Assembly: GCA_023409975.1 (NCBI GenBank)
Contig: JAEYQO010000039.1
Location: forward strand, 1 to 64,000
Direction of reading: 5' to 3'
Length of the DNA: 64,000 nucleotides
Source of the DNA: Bacteroidota bacterium
GTDB taxonomy: Bacteria; Bacteroidota; Bacteroidia; Chitinophagales; Chitinophagaceae
Shown here: positions 16,039 to 25,124 of the stretch, piece by piece
How the letters are laid out: each line of letters begins with the position of its first letter
Position numbering within the stretch: the first letter of the stretch is position 1
Notes under the pieces: model-generated
Seen by the model: only the letters and a program-made list of their open reading frames with translations
Databases searched by the model: none
What the model was told of the DNA's origin: nothing
Translations under genes and position numbers: made by a program

Positions 16039-17217
16039 ATGAAAAGATTGCTGCTTACTATCGCGACAGCATTGCCATTGATGGCTTTCGCTCAGGACGA
16101 CCTGATGAAGAAGGTGGAAGCCAATAAGAGTGATAGTTCAAAAAAGAAATTTGTATTTACACCCGTTATTAACCTGGAGACCACGGATGTGAAAAATCAG
16201 GGAAGTAGTGGTACTTGCTGGAGCTATTCTACCAATTCATTTCTGGAAAGCGAGATGATACGTATGGGAAAGGATCCGGTGGATATTGCCGAAATATTCA
16301 CTGCCCGGAATGTGTACATTGAAAAAGCAGAGAATTACATTCGCATGCATGGCGCACTCGCTTATGGAGATGGGGGCGCTTGTCACGATGTGATCAATAT
16401 GTATGCTAAATACGGTGCGCTTCCTCAGGAGGTTTATTCCGGACTAAACTATGGCTTCAACAAAAACAAGTTTGCGGAGATGCAGGCCGTTCTGAAAGGT
16501 ATGCTGGATGCTCTCGTGAAGAATCCTAATGGCAAACTTTCTCCGAACTGGAGGAAGGCATTTACCGCTGTATTGGATACTTATCTTGGTGAGGTGCCTG
16601 AAACATTTACTTACAAGGGGAAAAAGTATACGCCCAAGACTTTCGCTGACCAGGTGATAGGGATCAATCCTGATGATTACGTAGAGCTGTCTTCCTTCAG
16701 CGACAAGCCCTTATACCAGAAGACGCTCCTCATGGTCCCTGATAATTGGAGCTTCGATCAGGTGTATAACGTTAAAATGAATGATATCACCGATATCATC
16801 GATTACGCCCTGAAGAATGGTTATACCGTGACCTGGGCAACCGACGTAAGCGAGAAGTATTTTAGCTGGAAGAATGGCGTTGCTTTTGTACCGGAGAAGG
16901 AGTGGGATGATATGTCAGAGGACGAACAAAAAAGCCTGTTTAATGGCCCTCAGCCGGAGCGCCAAATCACAGTCGCTGCCCGTCGTGAAGCTTTTGATAA
17001 TTACTCCACTACCGATGATCACGGAATGCATATAGTTGGCCTGGCCAAAGATCAGAATGGGAAGGAATATTATATGGTGAAGAATAGCTGGGGTGAGAAA
17101 AATGACTACAAGGGATATCTCTACGTTACCAAGCCCTATGTCCGCTATAAAACAACGGCGTTCCTGCTTCACAAAAATGGCATACCGTCCGGACTAAGAA
17201 GCAAGATGAAGATTTAG
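16039..17217 (+). CDS. secreted C1B cysteine peptidase (bleomycin hydrolase / PepC-like)
   Basis: 392 aa. Signal peptide 1-19 (ends MAFAQ). The papain-fold active site is present: oxyanion Gln54 and nucleophile Cys60 in NQGSSGTCWSYST, then DDHGMHIVGL with the catalytic His and VKNSWG with the Asn. The large insert between Cys and His is typical of the bleomycin-hydrolase branch. Cytoplasmic PepC has no signal peptide; this is the exported Bacteroidota type, an aminopeptidase acting in the periplasm or outside. Single-gene unit with its own terminator. Confidence 0.92.
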   Translation: MKRLLLTIATALPLMAFAQDDLMKKVEANKSDSSKKKFVFTPVINLETTDVKNQGSSGTCWSYSTNSFLESEMIRMGKDPVDIAEIFTARNVYIEKAENYIRMHGALAYGDGGACHDVINMYAKYGALPQEVYSGLNYGFNKNKFAEMQAVLKGMLDALVKNPNGKLSPNWRKAFTAVLDTYLGEVPETFTYKGKKYTPKTFADQVIGINPDDYVELSSFSDKPLYQKTLLMVPDNWSFDQVYNVKMNDITDIIDYALKNGYTVTWATDVSEKYFSWKNGVAFVPEKEWDDMSEDEQKSLFNGPQPERQITVAARREAFDNYSTTDDHGMHIVGLAKDQNGKEYYMVKNSWGEKNDYKGYLYVTKPYVRYKTTAFLLHKNGIPSGLRSKMKI

Positions 17218-17248
17218 TTTAAGCAGGGATCAATCGATATTGAAACGA

Positions 17249-17284
17249 GGGGCTGTCTCAAAGTGCGAGACAGCCCCTTTTTAT
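17249..17284 (+). terminator. terminator of C1 peptidase gene
   Basis: Perfect 10-bp stem GGGGCTGTCT (17249-17258) with AGACAGCCCC (17268-17277), followed by five T. Confidence 0.9.
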
Positions 17285-17384
17285 TCGGATACCTGATGAA
17301 GATCTGTTCACTTTTAGGCGAATCTCGAAGCCCTCATTTCGCGTTTTATACAGCGTCTCTTTTGATGTAAAGCTGTGGGGGTAA

Positions 17385-17415
17385 TAAAAAAAGCTGGCCT
17401 TCGATGAAAGCCAGC
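17385..17415 (-). terminator. terminator of Bax-inhibitor gene
   Basis: Stem GCTGGCCTT/AAAGCCAGC (17393-17415, one mismatch), with an A-run on the plus strand that reads as a U-run on the minus transcript. Confidence 0.75.
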
Positions 17416-17438
17416 CAGAAAAAAAGATGCTTGGTTGT

Positions 17439-18185
17439 TTAGTCCTTTCTGCCGCCGAATAAACGTAGCAGCATCAGGAACAGGTTTACAAAGTCAAGAT
17501 AAAGTGTCAGAGCACCTAAAATGGCGAGTTTCTTCACCTGCGCACCTTCAGTTCCTTCGAATTCGATTCCGGCACCAATTCTTTTTAGTTTCTGGACATC
17601 ATAGGCCGTCAAACCGGTAAAAACCAATACACCCACGAAGCTGATGATGTAATCCATCGTGTCGCTTTGCATAAAGAAGTTGACCAGCATAGCGATCACA
17701 ATCCCGATCAGACCCATGGTCATTATTCTCCCAAAACCGGTAAGGTCTTGTTTTGTTGTGTAGCCCATCACTGCCATTGTCCCAAACATGGCTGCTGCAG
17801 AAATGAAGCAGGTAAGTACTGAGCTGGCAGTATAGGCAAGCAGAATGAAACTGAAGCTGATCCCGTTTATAGCAGAATAGAGCAGGAATAAGCCTGTGAT
17901 GGCCGGGGCACTCAGGCGTGCAAAACCGAACGACATGAGAAGTACGAAGCCCAGTGGTGCTAACATCACTGCCCATCCCATAATGTTCAATCCGCCCTCA
18001 GGTTTTACGAGGTATTCAACCAGTAGATGAGCATTAAAAGTAAAATAGAAAGATACGGCAGCAGAGATGCCGAGAGCAATGAACATCCAGAGGAAGACAT
18101 TGGCCATGAAGCTTTTGGAAACGGAGCGGGTTCCCAGGTTTTCCACCACCTGGGCTCCAAAGATCTGGTTCTGGTTATTTTCCAT
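17439..18185 (-). CDS. Bax inhibitor-1 / YccA family membrane protein
   Basis: 248 aa, seven hydrophobic segments after a short polar N-terminus containing the conserved KSFMANVFLWMFIAL start of TM1. The central NGISFSFIL and the C-terminal TAYDVQKLKRIGAG plus ALTLYLDFVNLFLMLLRLFG with its DFVNLF motif are family signatures. Bacterial members (YccA, YetJ) regulate membrane proteolysis or act as pH-gated calcium leak channels. Inner membrane. Single gene with its own terminator. Confidence 0.94.
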   Translation of the reverse strand: MENNQNQIFGAQVVENLGTRSVSKSFMANVFLWMFIALGISAAVSFYFTFNAHLLVEYLVKPEGGLNIMGWAVMLAPLGFVLLMSFGFARLSAPAITGLFLLYSAINGISFSFILLAYTASSVLTCFISAAAMFGTMAVMGYTTKQDLTGFGRIMTMGLIGIVIAMLVNFFMQSDTMDYIISFVGVLVFTGLTAYDVQKLKRIGAGIEFEGTEGAQVKKLAILGALTLYLDFVNLFLMLLRLFGGRKD

Positions 18186-18237
18186 ATTGAATTGCGATTA
18201 AGCCTAAATTTAAGAAGGTTTGTCTAAAGAATAAATG

Positions 18238-18269
18238 AAAAAACCGGAGCGTTGGTTCGCCCCGGTTTT
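18238..18269 (-). terminator. terminator of pruA
   Basis: AAACCGG (18241-18247) pairs with CCGGTTT (18262-18268). On the minus strand the hairpin is followed by a run of T. Confidence 0.75.
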
Positions 18270-18293
18270 GAAACTGTTTGGTATGTGGGGATT

Positions 18294-19928
18294 TTAATCA
18301 GCCTGATGAAAAGGATACCTGTAGTCCGTAACCGGAACATAGGTTTCTTTAATGGTCCGGGCACTTAACCAGCGATACAGGTTCAGCATTGAACCTGCCT
18401 TATCATTTGTTCCGGAAGCACGTGCCCCACCAAATGGTTGTTGACCAACAACAGCACCCGTAGGTTTGTCATTGATATAGAAGTTACCAGCGCTGTCAAT
18501 CAGCTTTCTGGTCATCACTTCAAGCGCATAACGGTCCTGAGCAAAAATGGCTCCGGTCAGCGCATATCCTGAAGTATGATCTACGGTCTCCAGCATGCTT
18601 TCCCATTGGTCTGCGTCATAAGTGTGAATGGTTAAGACTGGTCCGAATAGTTCCTCACACATGGTCGTATAGTTCGGATCCTGAGCCTCGATGATCGTTG
18701 GTTCAATAAACCATCCTTTCGACTTGTCGTATTGTCCGCCACAGATGATCGAAGCCTTTCCGCCGGAGTCTTTTACCGCATCGATATATCTTGTGAGGTT
18801 ATTGAATGACTTCTCATCAATGACCGCATTAACGAAATTGGTGAAATCGTCGACAGGACCCATCTTCATGGTTTTCACTTCAGCAACCAGCTTCTCTTTA
18901 ATTTCCTCTGCAAGATTCGATGGCAGGTAGGCTCTTGAAGCAGCAGAGCATTTCTGACCCTGATATTCGAAAGCGCCACGGGCGAGATTGGCTACAACAC
19001 TATCCGAATTCGCTGTAGGATGTGCGAACACATAATCCTTACCGCCGGTTTCTCCAACGATTCGGGGATAGGTTTTATACATGTGGATATGCTCACCGAT
19101 CGTCTTCCACATGCTTTGAAAAACACCTGTAGAGCCCGTAAAATGAACCCCGCTGAAGTCGGGGTGCCTGAAGCAGATATCACCCACAGTCGGACCATCA
19201 GTATAGATCAGGTTGATCACCCCGTCCGGTAATCCAGCTTCGCGCAGTATTTCCATGAAAACACTCGCAGAATAGATTTGTGTATTGGCAGGTTTCCAGA
19301 CAACCACATTACCACACATGGCTGGTGCAGTTGGCAGGTTACCGCCTATCGCTGTGAAATTGAATGGCGTTACCGCCAGGACAAACCCTTCCAGGGGACG
19401 GTATTCCATCCGGTTGTGGAATCCCTGAGGCGACAAAGGCTGTTGCTTATAAATCTCGGTAAGGAAATAAACATTGAACCTTAAGAAATCAATCAGTTCA
19501 CAGGCACTGTCTATTTCTGCCTGATAGGCATTCTTGCTTTGCCCTAACATTGTCGCCGCATTCATTCTGTAGCGATACTTCGTGGCGAGCAGTTCGGCAG
19601 CTTTCATAAAGATTGCGGCACGATGTTCCCAGGGGGTATCAGCCCATTGCTTACGGGCCGAAAGAGAAGCCGCAATGGCCTGGCGAACATGAGAATCATC
19701 TCCTGCATGAAACTGTCCCAATACATGAGCCGTCTCGTGAGGAGGATGAATCGTTTTAGTATTGCCGGTTCTCACCTCTTCACCCCCGATATACATCGGT
19801 ATATCTCTCTGCTCCGACTTTAGTTGTTTAATCGCCTCCTGAAGAGCTTTCCTTTCAGGGGAGCCTGGTGCATAGTTCAGAACAGGTTCGTTCTTAGGCT
19901 CAGCGTAATGGAAATAAGCATTATGCAT
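18294..19928 (-). CDS. pruA: L-glutamate gamma-semialdehyde (P5C) dehydrogenase
   Basis: 544 aa from ATG at 19926-19928. A TTG eight codons upstream is rejected because it lies inside the -7 box. It oxidises glutamate semialdehyde to glutamate, the second step of proline breakdown. Aldehyde-dehydrogenase motifs: NAD-binding FTGSTGVF, catalytic Glu in GETGGKD, catalytic Cys in GAFEYQGQKCSAASR. The whole length, including the N-terminal arm, matches the stand-alone PruA class. No proline dehydrogenase gene lies in the window. Confidence 0.96.
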   Translation of the reverse strand: MHNAYFHYAEPKNEPVLNYAPGSPERKALQEAIKQLKSEQRDIPMYIGGEEVRTGNTKTIHPPHETAHVLGQFHAGDDSHVRQAIAASLSARKQWADTPWEHRAAIFMKAAELLATKYRYRMNAATMLGQSKNAYQAEIDSACELIDFLRFNVYFLTEIYKQQPLSPQGFHNRMEYRPLEGFVLAVTPFNFTAIGGNLPTAPAMCGNVVVWKPANTQIYSASVFMEILREAGLPDGVINLIYTDGPTVGDICFRHPDFSGVHFTGSTGVFQSMWKTIGEHIHMYKTYPRIVGETGGKDYVFAHPTANSDSVVANLARGAFEYQGQKCSAASRAYLPSNLAEEIKEKLVAEVKTMKMGPVDDFTNFVNAVIDEKSFNNLTRYIDAVKDSGGKASIICGGQYDKSKGWFIEPTIIEAQDPNYTTMCEELFGPVLTIHTYDADQWESMLETVDHTSGYALTGAIFAQDRYALEVMTRKLIDSAGNFYINDKPTGAVVGQQPFGGARASGTNDKAGSMLNLYRWLSARTIKETYVPVTDYRYPFHQAD

Positions 19929-19949
19929 AGGAATGTAATTTTCTGGCCG

Positions 19950-19957
19950 CAAAGGTA
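19950..19957 (-). promoter_or_regulatory. -7 box of pruA
   Basis: Minus-strand TACCTTTG, 22 bp before the chosen ATG. This decides the start codon: the upstream in-frame TTG lies inside the box. Confidence 0.6.
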
Positions 19958-19980
19958 GGATATGTAGTCAGTTTAAGAGA

Positions 19981-21111
19981 CTAAACCAATTCTTTCAGCT
20001 TCTCAATGACTTCATCCACCTCTTCTTTTGTGTTGTGACGGGAAAAGGAGAAGCGGATCGGGATCATTTCCTGTGACTGACCATTGTAGAGCGCTTTGAT
20101 AACGTGACTCACAGAATTGGCGCCACTGCTACAGGCGCTACCACCACTAACGCAAATGCCTGCCATATCCAGATTGAATAGCAGCATTTCGCTTTTATCA
20201 GATTTAGGAAAGGAAACGTTCAAAACAGTATACAGGCTACTGCCATTGGTATCTCCGTTACAAATAACGCCCGGAAAAGTGCTTTGAAGGCGGGTGCACA
20301 TGTACTCTTTTAACCCAGAGATATGGCTGCTATCCTCTTCATACCGCTGCATCGCCAGCTCCAGGGCTTTTGCAAATCCGACGATACCATACAGATTCTC
20401 TGTTCCGGCCCGCATATTGCGCTCCTGAGATCCTCCGCAGAGAAGGGGCTGTATCTTGATGTCTTCATTGATATATAACATGCCGACACCCTTTGGCCCA
20501 TGGAACTTATGACCTGCAGCAGAAACAAAATGAACTTTGAAACTTTTCAGATCGATCGGATAGTGCCCGATCGTCTGAACCATATCGCTGTGGAATATGG
20601 CACCATACCGCTCACAGAGCTCGGACACCGCTTTGATCTTCAGCAAATTCCCGATTTCATTGTTTGCATGCATCAATGTAACCAGTGATTTCTCATTTGC
20701 TGACAACAATTCTTCCAGATGGTTAAGGTCTAGATGTCCTTTCGCTGTGAGCTTCACAAAGCTGAGACGGGCTAAACCACATTTTTCCAGCATTTCAACA
20801 GTATGCAGGGTGGCATGGTGCTCGATTGGAGAAGTGATGATATGTTTGCAGCCAAGGTCCCGAACAGCTGCGTTGATGGCGGTATTGCTGCTTTCTGTCC
20901 CTCCGGAAGTAAAAAATATCTCGCCGGGGTTACAGTTTAATAATTTTGCTACCGTTTTACGCGCCTGTTCCACAGCCATCTTGGTCTCTCTTCCGTAGGA
21001 GTAAATTGATGATGGATTTCCAAACTTCTCGGTCAGGTAAGGCATCATGGCATTGAGCACTTCGGGGTCGAGTGCCGTGGTGGCTGCATTGTCAAAATAA
21101 ATACGACGCAT
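19981..21111 (-). CDS. cysteine desulfurase (IscS/NifS family)
   Basis: 376 aa, a PLP enzyme that removes sulfur from cysteine. The start IYFDNAATT, the SGGTESSNTA segment, the PLP-binding Lys202 in AAGHKFHGPKG and the catalytic Cys in GSACSSGA are all visible. The short active-site loop and GTEN motif (MRAGTENLYG) place it in the IscS/NifS group and not the SufS group. It lies alone, 14 kb from fdx-iscX, with no iscU next to it. Likely donor for Fe-S clusters or tRNA thiolation; which one is not decidable here. Confidence 0.92.
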   Translation of the reverse strand: MRRIYFDNAATTALDPEVLNAMMPYLTEKFGNPSSIYSYGRETKMAVEQARKTVAKLLNCNPGEIFFTSGGTESSNTAINAAVRDLGCKHIITSPIEHHATLHTVEMLEKCGLARLSFVKLTAKGHLDLNHLEELLSANEKSLVTLMHANNEIGNLLKIKAVSELCERYGAIFHSDMVQTIGHYPIDLKSFKVHFVSAAGHKFHGPKGVGMLYINEDIKIQPLLCGGSQERNMRAGTENLYGIVGFAKALELAMQRYEEDSSHISGLKEYMCTRLQSTFPGVICNGDTNGSSLYTVLNVSFPKSDKSEMLLFNLDMAGICVSGGSACSSGANSVSHVIKALYNGQSQEMIPIRFSFSRHNTKEEVDEVIEKLKELV

Positions 21112-21136
21112 CTGGTAGTCACTGGTTTGTGGGCTG

Positions 21137-21144
21137 CAAAATTA
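21137..21144 (-). promoter_or_regulatory. -7 box of the cysteine desulfurase gene
   Basis: Minus-strand TAATTTTG, 26 bp upstream of the ATG; no strong -33 element. Confidence 0.5.
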
Positions 21145-21318
21145 CAAAAATCTTCAAGCGTAGAAAGACGAAATAACTGTCCTGGGATAAGCTGGGGGAC
21201 GCAGCAGGTCGCCGAGATATATCAAATTGTCGGGCCTGTGCAGAAGAACTGCCAGATCATCCACCTAAAACTTAGTTAATCATATCGCCGGCTCTGTAAT
21301 AAACAAGGTGGTTTTGTG

Positions 21319-21326
21319 TAGGTTTG
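21319..21326 (+). promoter_or_regulatory. -7 box of the lptF-PAP2-glycosyltransferase operon
   Basis: TAGGTTTG, 19 bp before the TTG start at 21346. An in-frame TAA at 21337-21339 rules out any start further upstream. The transcript would carry a leader of only about a dozen bases. Confidence 0.55.
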
Positions 21327-21345
21327 CAGCCAAAATTAAAGCAGC

Positions 21346-22791
21346 TTGTTTAGACTGAAAAAACTGGATCTGCTGATCATCAAAAGCTTTATTGGTCCGT
21401 TCATCGTCACCTTTTTCGTGGCTTTGTTCGTGCTGGTAATGCAGTTTTTCTGGCTATACATGGATGAGCTGATCGGGAAAGGATTGGGTGCCTGGATGAT
21501 CCTGCAACTCCTGTTTTACATGTCAGCGACGATGGTTCCACTGGCTCTGCCTCTGGGAATCCTGCTTGCCTCGATCATGACCTTTGGCAACATGGGAGAG
21601 AACTTTGAACTGGTGGCCATCAAGTCTGCCGGTATCTCTCTCCTCAGGTTTCTGCGCCCGTTATTCCTTTTTATTGTCGGGATCAGTCTGCTGGCTTTCA
21701 TATTTAATAATAATCTCATTCCGGTAGCGAACCTAAAGGCTTTATCGCTCTTGTATGATCTCAGGAACTCTAAACCCACACTGAACATTCGCCCAGGACA
21801 GTTTAACCGAGATATAGATGGCTATTCCATCAGAGTGGGGCAGAAGGAACCGGATGGTAACACGATCAGGAATATCCTCATATACGATCATACTTCAGGA
21901 AGAGGCAATGATAATGTCGTTGTAGCCAAAGAAGGCGAGATGATCATGGCCGAGGGCGGTCAATTTCTCATTTTTCGTTTACTCGACGGCTGGCGGTATG
22001 AAGAGGGAACTGAGGGTGTCAAAAGAACTCAAACCCGGATGTATTTCAAGCAGTGGGACAAGGTTTTTGACCTGTCATCCTTCAAGTTAAACCGGACAGA
22101 TGAGGATTTGTTTAAAGGCGCTCACCAGATGATGAACATACAACAGCTCAATCTTCAGATAGACAGTATGGGCAAGTCAGGAAAGCGACTGGCCGCAAAT
22201 GTGGGAAGTTATCTGGGTCCCTACCTTTCCGTGTTGAGCGAATCCCGTGAGAATGCAAAGTTAAGGCCCCGGCTGGATTCATCAACAGCGGCTCCTTACA
22301 CCTATGACTCCAGCTTTCTTGAGGTGGTTCCGGATACGATGAAGGCGCAGGTGATGCAGCTCGCCATGGGGCATATCAGGAACTCTAAAGGTTTACTTGA
22401 TATTTCATCGACTGATAAAAAGATCCACAAGGAGAATCTTATCAAGTACAATATTGAATGGCACAGGAAGTTTACCCTTTCCTTCGCCTGTGTACTGCTG
22501 TTCCTGATTGGCGCTCCTTTAGGGGCTATTATCCGTAAAGGAGGACTTGGAATGCCGCTGGTCATCGCAATCAGCTTTTTTATCATTTTTCACATCATGA
22601 CGATTTCTGGTGAGAAGTTGGCTAAAAGTGCCGCTCTTGATACCTGGATGGGCATGTGGATGGCTACCGGAATGCTGTTACCGATTGCTATGATACTGAT
22701 CAATGCCAGCAGAAAAGACTCCCAGGTATTTAGCGGGGACTGGTTTGTCAGAACCGGTGCTTCAATAAAAAATCTATTTCAAAAGAAATGA
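21346..22791 (+). CDS. LptF/LptG family LPS export permease (YjgP/YjgQ)
   Basis: 481 aa, TTG start fixed by an upstream in-frame stop and the promoter. Three membrane helices at about 12-35, 55-85 and 98-120 are followed by a periplasmic beta-jellyroll domain (to about 360), then three C-terminal helices (RKFTLSFACVLLFLIGAPLGAIIRKGGLGMP). The pattern is that of LptF/G, the membrane half of the LptB2FG transporter that lifts LPS off the inner membrane. The long polar insert near residues 255-345 is larger than in E. coli. It overlaps the PAP2 gene by 4 bp. Confidence 0.92.
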   Translation: MFRLKKLDLLIIKSFIGPFIVTFFVALFVLVMQFFWLYMDELIGKGLGAWMILQLLFYMSATMVPLALPLGILLASIMTFGNMGENFELVAIKSAGISLLRFLRPLFLFIVGISLLAFIFNNNLIPVANLKALSLLYDLRNSKPTLNIRPGQFNRDIDGYSIRVGQKEPDGNTIRNILIYDHTSGRGNDNVVVAKEGEMIMAEGGQFLIFRLLDGWRYEEGTEGVKRTQTRMYFKQWDKVFDLSSFKLNRTDEDLFKGAHQMMNIQQLNLQIDSMGKSGKRLAANVGSYLGPYLSVLSESRENAKLRPRLDSSTAAPYTYDSSFLEVVPDTMKAQVMQLAMGHIRNSKGLLDISSTDKKIHKENLIKYNIEWHRKFTLSFACVLLFLIGAPLGAIIRKGGLGMPLVIAISFFIIFHIMTISGEKLAKSAALDTWMGMWMATGMLLPIAMILINASRKDSQVFSGDWFVRTGASIKNLFQKK

Positions 22792-23462
22792 CAAATCACG
22801 ATAAACCGCTTACACCATACGTGTCCTTCAACCGGTGGTTTCTGATTCCATTTATACTCTGGGTCCTTTTTGGAGGTCTGGCACTGTTGGTTTACGACCA
22901 ACAGGTGCTCTTCTCCATAGTTAATACCAACCATGCCAGATGGCTGGATACAGCGATGCATTGGATCACGCGAATGGGTGAAGGGGTTTTTGGAGGTATC
23001 ATCTTGCTGATCCTTCTCTCCAGGGAGGCGTTCCGAAACTGGTGGTATTTCTCAGCTGCGGTTCTTTGCAATCTGGTTCCCGCTCTACTCACTCAGTATG
23101 TCAAGAGTCTGGTCAATGCACCCCGGCCACTCAATGTGTTCAGAGATGCAGACTGGGTGCATCATATCCCTGAGTGGGAGCGACTTTTTGAACGTAGTTT
23201 CCCTTCCGGACACACCTGTGCAGGTTTTAGTTTATTCTGTTTTCTTTCTCTCATTTTACTGCCAAAAGACAAATGGTGGGGGCTGATCTTTTTTATTCTG
23301 GCGATGTTGGTAGGGTATAGTCGAATCTATCTGGCTGCCCATTTTTTCCTCGATGTCTACGTCGGTAGCATCATCGGTGTGTTTTTCACTATTTTAGTGC
23401 TAATGATCATGCGGAAATATCCGCAATATTTTTATAAGAGGAGGAAGTCTCAAACCGTTTGA
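22788..23462 (+). CDS. PAP2 family membrane phosphatase, copy A
   Basis: 224 aa, about six membrane segments. The three-part acid-phosphatase signature is present: K-x6-RP as KSLVNAPRP, then PSGH in RSFPSGHTC, then SR-x5-H-x3-D as SRIYLAAHFFLD. Such enzymes dephosphorylate lipid phosphates such as undecaprenyl-PP or lipid A. ATGA overlap with the lptF gene upstream and TGATG overlap with the glycosyltransferase downstream point to a lipid A or carrier-lipid role. Confidence 0.92.
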   Translation: MTNHDKPLTPYVSFNRWFLIPFILWVLFGGLALLVYDQQVLFSIVNTNHARWLDTAMHWITRMGEGVFGGIILLILLSREAFRNWWYFSAAVLCNLVPALLTQYVKSLVNAPRPLNVFRDADWVHHIPEWERLFERSFPSGHTCAGFSLFCFLSLILLPKDKWWGLIFFILAMLVGYSRIYLAAHFFLDVYVGSIIGVFFTILVLMIMRKYPQYFYKRRKSQTV

Positions 23463-25099
23463 TGCTCATGAATGCACACAGCCTTTTCAGGTATTCGCTT
23501 ATTGTCCTGTGTGCAGGACTGCTCTTTCTGCCCTTTCTGGGCAGAGTGCATCTATTCGACTGGGATGAAATCAATTTCGCTGAATGTGCCCGTGAGATGA
23601 TCGTCAGCGGCGACTACCTGATGGTTCAGATAGACTTTAAACCATTCTGGGAAAAACCTCCGCTATTCATCTGGATGCAGGCACTATCTATGAAGCTTTT
23701 CGGGATAAACGAATATGCCGCAAGGTTTCCGAATGCCTTTATGGGAATCGTTACACTCGTTTCATTATACTACATCGGACAAAAAGTTGTCAATGAGAAG
23801 ATGGCGCGCTGGTGGGTAATCCTATATGCTGCTTCCTGGTTGCCCCATTTTTATTTCAAGTCGGGTATCATAGACCCAACCTTCAATTTTTTTATCCTGT
23901 TATCCTTCTACCAGATTTACCTTGTAAGATTTGGAAGGGATGCTTATAAACATGCATTTCTGTCTGGGATATTCCTGGGCCTTGCGGTGCTGACGAAGGG
24001 GCCAGCAGCAGCACTGATTGCCTTACTTGCCCTTGCTGTCTATCTGGTCGTAAACCGAGGGCTCTGGGGTTATAAGCCGGGCCATCTGGTATTGATTGCG
24101 TTTGCAGCTTTGTTGCCGTTTGCCGCCTGGTTCGGCGCAACAATCCTCAAGCATGGCTGGGAATATGGACAGTGGTTTATGTCGGAATTTGTTACTTATC
24201 AGATCCGACTCTTTACAACAGAGGATGCCGGACACGGTGGTCCCTTCTATTACCATTTTATCGTCCTGCTGATAGGTTGTTTCCCTGCTTCGCTGTTACT
24301 ATTCCAATACAGCCGGCACCGGGTTACCGAAAATGAACAGGCCCGCGATTTCACCCGCTGGATGTGGATCCTGTTCTGGGTAACGCTGATCCTGTTTTCG
24401 ATTGTAAACACGAAGATTGTCCATTATTCTTCACTCTGTTACTTTCCGTTAACTTATCTGGCAGCACTTAAGCTAGACCAGATGTTCTCTGGTGAAGTTC
24501 GCCTGAAAAAATGGGTTCATATATCCTATCTGGTGATCGGCATTATTTGGGGGCTCATTTTGATGGCGCTTCCATTTGTAGGGCTTTATAAGGAGAAGTT
24601 GATTCCCTATATAGATGATGCTTTTGCCGTAGGAAACCTGCAGGCAAATGTTGAATGGACGCAAGCTGAGGCTATCTGGGGTGGTATTTATCTGATCGGT
24701 GTTATTTCAGCAGTAGTCCTCATGAAACGGAATTTCAACAAAGGCTTTTCCCTACTTTGTATCACTCAATTGATCTTAATTCAGGTCACAGTCCTCCATT
24801 TCACTCCCAAGATCGAAGCCTATTCCCAAAGAGCCGCTATTCGCTATTTCAAAGGCTTTCAGGGAGAAGATGTTTATGTCCGTCCTCTTGGTTACAAGAG
24901 TTATGCGCATTTGTTTTATACCATGAAGCGCCCTCAGGCTAACCCGAATGCCTATAATGAAGAATGGTTACTTAGCGGACCAGTAGACAAACCTGCCTAT
25001 TTTATCACGAAGAATACTTCTGCCGACCATTTCCGTTCGATACCTACCCTGGAAGAGATCGGCAGCAGAAATGGGTTCGTATTCTTCAGAAGAAAGTGA
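23462..25099 (+). CDS. ArnT-like glycosyltransferase family 39 protein
   Basis: 545 aa. ATG 23462 overlaps the PAP2 stop; a TTG one codon earlier is less likely. Some 10-12 membrane helices. The catalytic acidic residue sits in the first periplasmic loop (FDWDEINFAECAREMI). KPFWEKPPLFIWMQALSMKLFG with its K-P-P-L motif is the ArnT/PMT signature. These enzymes move a sugar from a polyprenyl phosphate to a lipid or protein outside the membrane, for example aminoarabinose to lipid A. Operon context (LptF-like, PAP2) favours lipid A. Confidence 0.88.
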   Translation: MLMNAHSLFRYSLIVLCAGLLFLPFLGRVHLFDWDEINFAECAREMIVSGDYLMVQIDFKPFWEKPPLFIWMQALSMKLFGINEYAARFPNAFMGIVTLVSLYYIGQKVVNEKMARWWVILYAASWLPHFYFKSGIIDPTFNFFILLSFYQIYLVRFGRDAYKHAFLSGIFLGLAVLTKGPAAALIALLALAVYLVVNRGLWGYKPGHLVLIAFAALLPFAAWFGATILKHGWEYGQWFMSEFVTYQIRLFTTEDAGHGGPFYYHFIVLLIGCFPASLLLFQYSRHRVTENEQARDFTRWMWILFWVTLILFSIVNTKIVHYSSLCYFPLTYLAALKLDQMFSGEVRLKKWVHISYLVIGIIWGLILMALPFVGLYKEKLIPYIDDAFAVGNLQANVEWTQAEAIWGGIYLIGVISAVVLMKRNFNKGFSLLCITQLILIQVTVLHFTPKIEAYSQRAAIRYFKGFQGEDVYVRPLGYKSYAHLFYTMKRPQANPNAYNEEWLLSGPVDKPAYFITKNTSADHFRSIPTLEEIGSRNGFVFFRRK

Positions 25100-25124
25100 A
25101 TTGGCGATTGGTGTATATTGCAAT

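Noticed and set aside
19929..19952. Eight extra N-terminal codons of pruA from a TTG
   Set aside because: The TTG lies in the -7 promoter box and the ATG downstream fits the family.
25071..25124. Longer start of the AAC(3)-like gene
   Set aside because: Would overlap the glycosyltransferase end by 29 bp and adds residues absent from the family.
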